Origin: JBBQYD01 sp942493075
GTDB lineage: Bacteria > Verrucomicrobiota > Verrucomicrobiia > Limisphaerales > UBA8199
Length of the DNA stretch: 64,000 nucleotides
Direction: 5' to 3'
Assembly (NCBI GenBank): GCA_942493075.1
Contig: OW818681.1
Coordinates: 4,154,001 to 4,218,000 of the forward strand
Below are positions 8,600 to 16,522 of the stretch, piece after piece. The translations under genes and the position numbers were made by a program. The notes beneath the pieces are model-generated. The model saw only the letters and a program-made list of their open reading frames with translations, was not told where the DNA came from and did no database searches. Each line of letters opens with the position of its first letter. Positions within the stretch are counted from its first letter, which is position 1.

Positions 8600-10857
8600 A
8601 AGACGTTTGTTCTGTGTTTCAGCCAACCCGCGCTGGGGCCGCACGGGATGGCGTCCTTGTTGAAGTGCGTGGCGGTTCCCAGGAAGATCAAAGCGTATTC
8701 CGCACGAGAGTAGGCGACGTAATACTGCCGGACCATATCCATTTGGGCGCGTTCGCCTTCGGGCCTACGGAGAAAACTTCGGGCCGGATTGGCGGGATAT
8801 TGAGAGAACAGTGTTTCGAGGCGATGACTCTTGCCGACCTCGGCGCCTTCCCCCATGTGGCCCACGAAGACATACGGGAATTCCAATCCTTTGGACTGGT
8901 GCATGGTCATGATAGGCACCATGCCCGCCGGGCATATCACTTCATCGTTTTCCTCATCGTTCATGCCCACATCCATGATGTAGGTGAGGAAGAGATGGTA
9001 GAATGAGTTTAACCAACCGCCGACCACTTCGCCCGGGTAGGTGCTGGAGGCTCGCATGGTACCGCGAGTGACATTGGGCCGTGCCAAACCAGTAGCCGGA
9101 TCCAAGACAGGGGTGGAGTTGTAAGCCTCCAAAAGCTTGGTCAGGCGTGCGAAACGAACCCGGCGCACGGGGTCGTTCTGCCACGTGGAGAACGGTTCAC
9201 AACTCATTAGGTAATAGGTCAACTCTTGCAGGTTGCAGTCGAAGTATTCACCGGGTTTCGCGAGGATGGCGGCGCGGCATTGGGCGACATAAGCGGTGAG
9301 GGCGGGGTTGGCGGCCGCAAGGGCGTCGTAGGTGGTGCGAAAATCCGCCTCAGCGGCTGGAATAGAATTCTTGTTAGCCGGATCCTGGGCGTAACGGCGT
9401 TGGGGGTCCACGACTGCCAGAATGGCACCCAGCAAACCCTGAACCTCCTCCTGCTCCATGAAGGTTTTGTTGCGCGGGTTATAGACGGAGAGCCCCCGTG
9501 CTTGCAAAGCGGCAGCAAAGGGGCCGGCATTGCGAGGAGACTCTTTGGTGCTCTTGAGCAGGAGACAGCACTCGTTGGGATCGTTTACCTTGCCAGTGCT
9601 GATCAAGTCAGCGACGGTTTGAGCAAACAGATCGGCGACGTCGCCGAGTTTAGCGCCAACGAGTCTGCCGATCGCCGGATAGGTTTGAGGAATGAGCTTG
9701 CGAGCAACGACCGGAGGTTTGGGCGACCGCGCTCCGGGGGTCAGCATTAATGGGAATGCGGTAATGTAGTCGTTGATGAAATCAACGATATCGGTATGGG
9801 AGCGGAAGTTATCAACCAGACTGTAGCGCGCAACCGTGGAAGGATTCAGGCCGAGGAACGCCTGACAGGCTCGATCGAACGTGACCATGCACTCGACCGA
9901 GCCGCCCCGGAAGCGATACATGGCCTGGTCATCGTCACCCACAACAACGAGATTATGAGGCGCGCGACGGGCGAGTTGGAAGTAAATTTCCTCCTGCATG
10001 GGGTTGGTATCCTGGTATTCGTCCACGAGGACCCACTGGATGCCCGGGTTGGCAGGGGATCCGTCGCCGGTGAGAAAGGACTGGCCCAAGGGGGTGCTGA
10101 GGAAGCTCAGGAAACGGCCCTGGAGTTGTGAGAAATCGCAACGATAATTGTTAAGCAGGTGCTTAACATATTCGTCGTAGAGATCGGCCAACCGAGCCAA
10201 TTGTCCGCCGACCGCCCGCAAGCCCGTGACTGAAACGCGATCTTCAACCATGCGGTTGAGCAGCACAATCAGGGCACTGGTGGTATTCCAACGGCTGGGG
10301 GGGTAAGCCCTCGTAGGTTGCCATTGCAACGGAGTAAACATCCAAGGGAAGGCGCCCCAGAAAGTGATTTCAGCGGGAGCATTGGGTGCCTTGACCAGAC
10401 TCATGTGTTCGCGGACAAAGAGCGCCTGCTCGAACTCATCCATGAGGCGGACGTTCTGATAATTGGGCGCGCGGAATTCCTGCAGGAGATCGTTGGCCAA
10501 TCCATGCAAAGTGCCGACGCGCAATTTGGAAACGTCGATCACCACCAAAGAGGGATCGGCAGCCACCAGCCGAGCGCGGTAGTTAAGAATGCGGTCTTCG
10601 AGATTCTTAGCAGCCTTTTCTGTGAAGGTAGTGACAAAAACAGATTCCGGCGGGACGCGTTGGGCTTGCAGAGGATCGCCACTGACGTAGAGGAGGCGAA
10701 GGACCATGACGGTAAGGACTTCGGTCTTGCCTGAACCCGGGCCGGCGAGGACCCAGGCCGGGCCTTGCGGATGGCGGACAATGGCCTCCTGCTGGGGCGT
10801 GAGTTGTTTGGTTGCACCAGGCGGGTAGAGAATGGCGAGGAGTTCGGTGATGGTCAT
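8596..10857 (-). CDS. UvrD/Rep-like superfamily 1 DNA helicase
   Basis: A 753-residue helicase with all core motifs: QQEAIV (Q motif), GPGSGKT (39-45, Walker A), VTTFTEKAA (Ia), VLVDEYQDTN (II), VVVGDDDQAMYRFRG (III), DNFRSHTDI (IV), TMHQSKGLEFPYVFV (V) and YYVAYSRAEYAL (VI). It is predicted to translocate 3'-5' on single-stranded DNA. The ATG overlaps the stop of the Xre gene and its own stop overlaps the start of the Fe-S nuclease, so the three are translationally coupled. I infer a helicase-nuclease complex with the downstream protein. No nuclease domain is fused to the helicase itself. Confidence 0.93.
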   Translation of the reverse strand: MTITELLAILYPPGATKQLTPQQEAIVRHPQGPAWVLAGPGSGKTEVLTVMVLRLLYVSGDPLQAQRVPPESVFVTTFTEKAAKNLEDRILNYRARLVAADPSLVVIDVSKLRVGTLHGLANDLLQEFRAPNYQNVRLMDEFEQALFVREHMSLVKAPNAPAEITFWGAFPWMFTPLQWQPTRAYPPSRWNTTSALIVLLNRMVEDRVSVTGLRAVGGQLARLADLYDEYVKHLLNNYRCDFSQLQGRFLSFLSTPLGQSFLTGDGSPANPGIQWVLVDEYQDTNPMQEEIYFQLARRAPHNLVVVGDDDQAMYRFRGGSVECMVTFDRACQAFLGLNPSTVARYSLVDNFRSHTDIVDFINDYITAFPLMLTPGARSPKPPVVARKLIPQTYPAIGRLVGAKLGDVADLFAQTVADLISTGKVNDPNECCLLLKSTKESPRNAGPFAAALQARGLSVYNPRNKTFMEQEEVQGLLGAILAVVDPQRRYAQDPANKNSIPAAEADFRTTYDALAAANPALTAYVAQCRAAILAKPGEYFDCNLQELTYYLMSCEPFSTWQNDPVRRVRFARLTKLLEAYNSTPVLDPATGLARPNVTRGTMRASSTYPGEVVGGWLNSFYHLFLTYIMDVGMNDEENDEVICPAGMVPIMTMHQSKGLEFPYVFVGHMGEGAEVGKSHRLETLFSQYPANPARSFLRRPEGERAQMDMVRQYYVAYSRAEYALIFLGTATHFNKDAIPCGPSAGWLKHRTNVL

Positions 10858-11060
10858 GGCAGCAAATCCTTTGTAGGGACCTTGAGGGCCTTGGCGATTT
10901 TGGTGAGGGTAGAGAGGCGGACATCCACATCGCCGCGCTCGATGCGGCCGATGGTGCGGACGGGAAGAGCGGCGGCCTTGGCGAGGTCGCGCTGCAGCCA
11001 GGCGCTGCCCTCACGTCGTTGTTTAATGGATTGGCCGACTTGTTGGGCGAGGGGTTTCAT
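10854..11060 (-). CDS. Xre-family helix-turn-helix regulator, 68 aa
   Basis: A single HTH_3 domain: LQRDLAKAAALPVRTIGRIE is the helix-turn-helix, followed by a stretch ending LTKIAKALKV, the usual Xre/Cro layout. It is first in the operon Xre-UvrD-nuclease-sacsin-like ATPase, with an ATGA overlap to the helicase, and probably autoregulates it. A terminator-like hairpin ends only about a dozen bases before the ATG and no Shine-Dalgarno sequence lies between, so translation or leader readthrough may be controlled there. Confidence 0.88.
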   Translation of the reverse strand: MKPLAQQVGQSIKQRREGSAWLQRDLAKAAALPVRTIGRIERGDVDVRLSTLTKIAKALKVPTKDLLP

Positions 11061-11071
11061 AGAAAAAGCAA

Positions 11072-11101
11072 AAACCCGAGGGACATTTGTGTCCTTCGGG
11101 T
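11072..11101 (-). terminator. Terminator-like hairpin abutting the Xre start codon
   Basis: Read on the minus strand, a 12-bp stem (ACCCGAAGGACA with its partner TGTCCCTCGGGT, one wobble pair, 4-nt loop) is followed by TTTTTGCTTTTTC and then ATG of the Xre gene. It fits a rho-independent terminator for the 11148-13013 gene. Its position against the next start codon also allows attenuation or ribosome-site control. Confidence 0.75.
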
Positions 11102-11147
11102 GGGTGGTTGAGATTTATTATTTAGCGGAGGTAGTAATCTGGGCGCG

Positions 11148-13013
11148 TCAAGCTCCATTCGTGCGTGTGATGAGCCCAAGGTTAGCAAGCGATTGTGTCA
11201 CAGTCGCCAGCGTGCATACCTCGAAACCAGCTAGTTGGAATGCTTGCTTTTCCTCGGGGCCGTAACCTCCTTCTAAGACGGCGATGCCTTGCTTCACTTG
11301 ATTGGATTTGAGTCCATCTGCCGATAGGCGGTAGCGGGCCATGGAAAGGTGTGCGCAAAACTCCCGCGTCTTATGTCCACAATCGGCTGGCGCCTTCATG
11401 CCTGATATGAAAACAGGGATTAATTGGTCCGCCCTGCGGACGCAAAGGCTTACGCGCCAGTTTCCGGCCTGGTCGCTTTGCGAGCAGTCCGTCACGAGTG
11501 TCGGTATTTCCTCGTCCTCTAGAACCGATACGCCATCTGCCCAGCGGCACTTCTTGAAGATAGCGCGCACTAGTTCTTCTAAGGGATTTATTGCCGATTG
11601 TGGGCCAATAATCCTGTGCGTCTTGCGGAGGAGGTAGCTCGTCCTCAGGTTCTGGGTGTCGAGGTCTTTAGGAATCAGACGGGCGATTGCGCGCAGCAGT
11701 AGGGCATATCGTGGCGCACCCTTTATGGGGCGTCTGTTGCTGTAGATCCCACGAATGTCATTGCGCGTTGCTTTTAGGGTGGCGTCTGAATTGTTGATCG
11801 CGGTTACGAGAGGGTAGGTGCCTAGGCCAGTCGCTTCGATTAACATCTCCGCAAACTGATTGTACTCGTATGACGGTGTTACGGATGTGTACTGTGCCCA
11901 GAGTGCCTTAGCAGAAGCTTGGCGCAGCTTTGTGATGTCCTTTACGGAAGGTGCGCTTTTGATTGCTTCCAGTGCCTCTAGGACTTGGGCCGAAGCGGCG
12001 AAAAGTGTGCGGGTGCGATCAAGGGCTTCCGAGAGAGCCTCGTGGTTGACCCCCAGGGTGTTTGCCTTCCGGGCAGCGAGGAAGAGTTCGAGGTCCTCTG
12101 AGGGGTGGGCAACAGTTTCGCCTGCCATGCCCTCCTCTATATGCTTGATGAGAAAGGCAAATTGCCCGTTTCTGTCCTCAATAGGAAGGCGGTGCAGAGC
12201 CTTTAGTACCTTGAGGTGGTTTGGGTCTTTAACTTCTATGGTCCATGCTTCTAAGGTCCTAACAATCGCGTCGCATGAACCGAGTTCTGGGAACAGGAGA
12301 CTTACGAGCGCGATTTGGAGCATCGCATTACGCAAACGCTCAAAGTTGTTCGACAAGTGAGTATGGAGTTGAATTTTTGAGCAGAAGAGTCTCTCCGACG
12401 TCCAAAGGTCGAGTTTAGCATTTTTCGGGAAGGCCGTCGGAGTTAGTGGTGTGCGGATCGAGGCACGCAGTGGGGCGAGCGAGCCAAGATCGGTTTTGAT
12501 GCTACGGAGCGCTGCGTGAATCTTATCTGTGCCGGTTACGCGTAGCGACTCGGCCCTGGATAGGTCTGCTTGTAGTTTCTGGTGGTTGAATAGAACGCAT
12601 TCGTCGAACAGTTCGCGAAAGGAACGAAGAAAGTCGGGGTACCAACCGGCAGCGCGGTATTCGTTGCCTGAGAATTCTGCCTCAAATACTACGCATGTGC
12701 TCGTTGATTTTGGAATATAGCGTTTGAGGTCACACAGTTCTGAAACGGTTCTCCAAAATTTCGCGTGACTGGTCTCTTTGCTGTCCCAGTAGCAGACATG
12801 AAGGAAGTTCGAAGACGTTGTGTCGACAAGGAAGTCCGGGATAGTATAGATAAGCCGCTTATACTGGTGGGGCTTGTGGCAGATTGTCGCGTGCTTGCAG
12901 AGGGATTGGCAGTTATGGCGCTCGCGATTGGGCTCGTACTCAATATTTCTGGTGTAAATGCCCTCGAGCGCCAACCACGTCAGCGCTTCGTAAAAATCAG
13001 CTCTGAAGCTCAT
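11148..13013 (-). CDS. Unknown 621-aa protein with possible PD-(D/E)XK N-terminus
   Basis: I do not recognise this family. The N-terminal 150 residues contain a Cys/His cluster (HNCQSLCKHATICHKPH) and then IPDFLVD followed 13 residues later by WDSKET, which has the spacing of a PD-(D/E)XK nuclease core, so a restriction-like nuclease is possible. The rest looks alpha-helical with no motif I can name. The DNA looks less GC-rich than the flanking genes, suggesting a separate insertion into the island. It stands alone: roughly 200 bases separate it from the gene before it, and a terminator lies after it. Treat the nuclease idea as a weak inference. Confidence 0.7.
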   Translation of the reverse strand: MSFRADFYEALTWLALEGIYTRNIEYEPNRERHNCQSLCKHATICHKPHQYKRLIYTIPDFLVDTTSSNFLHVCYWDSKETSHAKFWRTVSELCDLKRYIPKSTSTCVVFEAEFSGNEYRAAGWYPDFLRSFRELFDECVLFNHQKLQADLSRAESLRVTGTDKIHAALRSIKTDLGSLAPLRASIRTPLTPTAFPKNAKLDLWTSERLFCSKIQLHTHLSNNFERLRNAMLQIALVSLLFPELGSCDAIVRTLEAWTIEVKDPNHLKVLKALHRLPIEDRNGQFAFLIKHIEEGMAGETVAHPSEDLELFLAARKANTLGVNHEALSEALDRTRTLFAASAQVLEALEAIKSAPSVKDITKLRQASAKALWAQYTSVTPSYEYNQFAEMLIEATGLGTYPLVTAINNSDATLKATRNDIRGIYSNRRPIKGAPRYALLLRAIARLIPKDLDTQNLRTSYLLRKTHRIIGPQSAINPLEELVRAIFKKCRWADGVSVLEDEEIPTLVTDCSQSDQAGNWRVSLCVRRADQLIPVFISGMKAPADCGHKTREFCAHLSMARYRLSADGLKSNQVKQGIAVLEGGYGPEEKQAFQLAGFEVCTLATVTQSLANLGLITRTNGA

Positions 13014-13213
13014 ATTTCATATCGTGTAAGCAACCATTCACAACCGATCTTCAGGTGAATCTGCGTATTGCACCGGCAACGCCACGCCCTTATGACAGGC
13101 AGACAGAAGTCCAGATTCTGCGCCAAACCTATGCAATTCTCGTTTGAATGGCCAGATACCGTGAAAAGAGATGTTTGACAGTGAGTTGGTCTTGAGTGGG
13201 TATGTGGTTGGGT

Positions 13214-13522
13214 TCATTTATTCTTGAGGAATCCCGTAGGAACATACTTGCGCAGGTACTGGCGGTAGAGAGTTTTGAAGCGTTCTTGCGAACAAGAAAA
13301 CTTGAGTGTAACCCGCAAGTGTTTTAGAAGGGCAGTGGGCGTCTTTAGGTTCGGACCGTAATGGTCAATCAGAAAGGCCATGACTTGGTGGTCCTCGAGC
13401 GATCGAGGATTGTGTCTGGTATTCGCTTTCATGGCTTTCAGAAGGAAAGAACGACAGCACGACTGAGCCTGCTTTCGTGAGTGATGAGGGCGTCTTACCT
13501 TGGCTGTACCTCTACTTCGCAT
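13214..13522 (-). CDS. Small basic protein of unknown function
   Basis: Up to 102 residues; an internal ATG at 13432 would give 72. It is rich in Lys, Arg and His, with a C-terminal part (FKTLYRQYLRKYVP) that could form a DNA-binding helix. It starts five bases after the HerA stop, so it may be the last gene of the dpdA-nurA-herA operon. No known domain is visible, and it may not be translated. Confidence 0.45.
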   Translation of the reverse strand: MRSRGTAKVRRPHHSRKQAQSCCRSFLLKAMKANTRHNPRSLEDHQVMAFLIDHYGPNLKTPTALLKHLRVTLKFSCSQERFKTLYRQYLRKYVPTGFLKNK

Positions 13523-13527
13523 AAATG

Positions 13528-15318
13528 TCAGAATTCCGGAATTTGCACAGGCAACGGCACGCCCTTGTAGCTCGCCGAAAGTATGGCCTGACCGATCCCC
13601 ATGACCTGCAATTCCCGCTTGAACGGGAAGATGTCGTTGCTGGCCGTGTGGACAGCGGCCTGGCGTTCGTCCTCGTTGCCGAGGGCCATGGTAATCTCCG
13701 TGTTGATCTGGCTGAGGATGCCTTGGTCAATTTCGGTGACCTGCTGCGAAACGACAGTGAGGCCGAGGCCGAACTTCCGGCCCTGGCGGGAGATGTCGCG
13801 GAAGACGGAACCGAATTTCATCCGGGCCGGATTCAAAATGGAGGGAGCTTCCTCGATGATGATATTGACGGCAGGAAGATCGTTGATGTTCCGCAACGTG
13901 CCGTCCGGCCCACGGTAAGGTGAATCCGGCGCGGACAACCGTTCCTTCAGGATGTTTTTCAGGGTGTCCTGCAGGGGAATATGGCGGTCAATCTCACCTG
14001 GTTGGCCGTTTGCGCCGACGAAACTTGGCCAGTCACGCGCGCTCTTGAGAGCCTTGCGAAGCGCAAAGATGGTGCGGGCAACGACGGTGGTCAGCAGAAA
14101 CTGTTCGGTCTCGGTCATCAGAGACGTATCCACATCCAGCACCCGCCCACGTTCTAGTGCGAGGACGATGTCCGCCAACGAGGAACTGTATTGCTGGGCG
14201 TTGGGGACAAGGTTGGACCGGTTGCCGCTCAGGAAACCCAACCGGCGGTTGATGCCTGCCAGTGAGGTTTTGTGAATCACGTTGTCATCAGCGACGACAT
14301 CGCCATTGAGCACACCGGAGATCCAGTTCTCACCCTGCATATCGCCTATGATCTCGGCGGCAGCAGACATGATATCGGTGAACTCCATGATGGAGATGAT
14401 ATCCTGCGGGGTGATGTCGCGCCGGTGGAGGCGAACGCGACGGCCGTGGGTGCCGATGACGGTATCGGCCTGGATGGCGGTTTCATCACGACAGGAAAGG
14501 TAGAAGAAGGGTTCGACAAGGCCGGTGCGTTGCTCGGGGTTCATAGCCGCCACGATGCGGGTAATGCCGCCGGGGGAACCGGGTTTCCATTTGGCGAACT
14601 CATCGTGCGGGTCCACGGCGAACAGTGAAACCAAACGGTCCTTGGGTCCCCACTGAGCGCGGGCCGTGCCGAACAGGCGGAGGTTATTGGCGTAGATGCT
14701 ATCAATGAGCACCATGAGGTTGTTGCTCTTGCCCGTACCCGTCCGACCAAAGATGCCAAGGTGGTGCGCGAAGTATTCGCCGGGAATTGAGATCCTGACA
14801 GTGGACAAGGAATGCTCGCCAGCTAGGAGATTGCCGATGAAAACACCCGTGCCGAGTTGGGATTGCAGGATAGCGGCGAGGCAGAGCTCCTGGCGTTGGG
14901 CGGCCTGCGGGCCGCCGAAACCAACCTTGTAAACTTTGGTGAGGTGGGCCGGAAGTTTGCGCGGCGTGCGGAAATGCCAACGGCCGTTTTCATCCACTTC
15001 GGCATAGCCAAGCAGAGAACCGGTAAGGCGAAGCAATTTATCGCGGTCGAAGTCATCCGCGTAAAAGGCATCGGCGAGAGAAATCTCGTTCTTGGCCATG
15101 AAGTCCATGTCCTCATCGCGGCGAAGGACGTTGGCGTATTCCGTCATGCGGAACAGGTAAACGCGGTCGCCGCCACGGTCGGACGGGATGAGAAAAAGGT
15201 CGCCGATAGAGGTATCGAGGTTGCGGGCGAATACCGTTATCTGGGTGGTAGAAGCCATGGCCAGCACGCCGAAAAACTGGTCCTGCGCCAACGTTTGGGT
15301 GAGTTCCTGGTAGGTCAT
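13528..15318 (-). CDS. herA: HerA-like hexameric DNA-pumping ATPase
   Basis: A 596-residue ATPase of the HerA/FtsK group. An N-terminal HAS-barrel-like domain (about 1-180) precedes Walker A GRTGTGKSNN (191-200). Further motifs are AVDPHDEFAKW, a Walker B region VNIIIEEAPSIL (about 490-505), and the sensor segment VVSQQVTEIDQGILSQINT followed by an arginine-finger region. HerA forms a hexamer that drives NurA nuclease on DNA ends (family knowledge). Here it starts 3 bases after the NurA gene, and NurA follows dpdA by about 10 bases, so all three are likely one transcript. This ATPase may take the place of the DpdB ATPase of known Dpd systems (inference). Confidence 0.9.
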   Translation of the reverse strand: MTYQELTQTLAQDQFFGVLAMASTTQITVFARNLDTSIGDLFLIPSDRGGDRVYLFRMTEYANVLRRDEDMDFMAKNEISLADAFYADDFDRDKLLRLTGSLLGYAEVDENGRWHFRTPRKLPAHLTKVYKVGFGGPQAAQRQELCLAAILQSQLGTGVFIGNLLAGEHSLSTVRISIPGEYFAHHLGIFGRTGTGKSNNLMVLIDSIYANNLRLFGTARAQWGPKDRLVSLFAVDPHDEFAKWKPGSPGGITRIVAAMNPEQRTGLVEPFFYLSCRDETAIQADTVIGTHGRRVRLHRRDITPQDIISIMEFTDIMSAAAEIIGDMQGENWISGVLNGDVVADDNVIHKTSLAGINRRLGFLSGNRSNLVPNAQQYSSSLADIVLALERGRVLDVDTSLMTETEQFLLTTVVARTIFALRKALKSARDWPSFVGANGQPGEIDRHIPLQDTLKNILKERLSAPDSPYRGPDGTLRNINDLPAVNIIIEEAPSILNPARMKFGSVFRDISRQGRKFGLGLTVVSQQVTEIDQGILSQINTEITMALGNEDERQAAVHTASNDIFPFKRELQVMGIGQAILSASYKGVPLPVQIPEF

Positions 15319-15321
15319 ATT

Positions 15322-16512
15322 CTAGATGCCAGTCATGTGAACCTGCTCGGGGTCTTCGAGAAATGCGCCCCGCAGCAACCCTTCCTGCTGGGCGTACTGA
15401 AGGAGCAAATCGCGAGCGGTTTTGCGCTCCTGTTTGGTGAGGCTGGCGCGCCGATGGGCGGCGTGCATGGGATACGGGTAACCGTAACTGCGCACCTCAT
15501 GACAGGTGAAGTCCAGCTCCTCAAAGAACCGTGCTTCTTTTTCATCGTCGCCGGCCAAATGGGTCTGCCACCAGGCAGCGTCCACGTCCACGCGCATGGG
15601 AAAGGCCGTGGCCTCGAACTTGAACAGGTAAGACACACTGAGTTTGGGTGGGATTTCCCGGTCTTTGAGGAAAGAGAGGGGCGTGTCACCTAAGGCCTCG
15701 GAGGGGAGACGCAAAAACCAGTGCGATTTGAGACCGTGTTTATCGCGGGCCAGCCGACCGATGAAATCGCCGTTGGGGATGTTGTGTGATTTGCACAACG
15801 CGACGATGCCGGTGTTTTGTTCGTTCGCCTTGGTGATCAGGTAGCGCTTCAAGAGTTCAGGCAGATAAGGGGAATCGCCGAGAAGGAAATAGACCAAGGA
15901 CGTATCCATGATCAGATACCTGGGTTTCTGCTGAAGGAGATGAATGGCCATACCCAATTCCGCCAGCGAACGGAGGAGGTAAGCGTGCGTCGCAACCTGC
16001 GAAGCATGAGAGATGGCGAAGTTGGCCCAAGTCACCTGCGACGGCTTGAGCGACTTGCCAAACTGAGAGTAAACGGCGCAATAGTCCGACTCTTTGACCA
16101 ATTCTTCTAGGCCCAGTCCGACGAGCGACTCTAAAAATGTTTTGTAAGCATCGGTCAACGCCTTGGGTTGATCCTGCAAAACAATGTGGCGTTTCAGCAG
16201 TGGCCCAAGACCACCCACCGCCGCCATCTTGCTTTGACGGGCACTCTGGGTATCGTAGGTGACGCCGGCCGCGGTGGCGAAATGAACGAACACATCATCT
16301 TGTTGGATGATGGGGAACTCTCCTGAACCATCCACGGCACAAATGCGAAAATCCTGATCGAGGGTCGTGGTGTGCCGATACGGTCGGATGCGCTGAGCAA
16401 GAGTGTTGATCTCCTTATCCGTGGGTTTTGCGCCCTCGATGGCTCGCTTGAACTGCAGAATTGCTGCTCGCGAGGAGTCCAGCAAAGCCCGGTCTAGGAG
16501 GTCGAAGTCCAT
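15322..16512 (-). CDS. nurA: NurA-like nuclease
   Basis: A 396-residue NurA-domain protein. AVDGSGEFP (Asp61) is the first metal-binding motif of NurA, YLIMDTSLVY (about 205) carries a second Asp, and the C-terminal YPYPMHAAHRRASLT matches the late conserved block with its His. NurA is a 5'-3' single- and double-strand nuclease that works inside the HerA pump. It lies between dpdA and herA in a tight unit. Placement beside a DNA base-exchange enzyme suggests processing of DNA that lacks or carries the modified base, an inference. Confidence 0.88.
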   Translation of the reverse strand: MDFDLLDRALLDSSRAAILQFKRAIEGAKPTDKEINTLAQRIRPYRHTTTLDQDFRICAVDGSGEFPIIQQDDVFVHFATAAGVTYDTQSARQSKMAAVGGLGPLLKRHIVLQDQPKALTDAYKTFLESLVGLGLEELVKESDYCAVYSQFGKSLKPSQVTWANFAISHASQVATHAYLLRSLAELGMAIHLLQQKPRYLIMDTSLVYFLLGDSPYLPELLKRYLITKANEQNTGIVALCKSHNIPNGDFIGRLARDKHGLKSHWFLRLPSEALGDTPLSFLKDREIPPKLSVSYLFKFEATAFPMRVDVDAAWWQTHLAGDDEKEARFFEELDFTCHEVRSYGYPYPMHAAHRRASLTKQERKTARDLLLQYAQQEGLLRGAFLEDPEQVHMTGI

Positions 16513-16522
16513 GATTACATGC

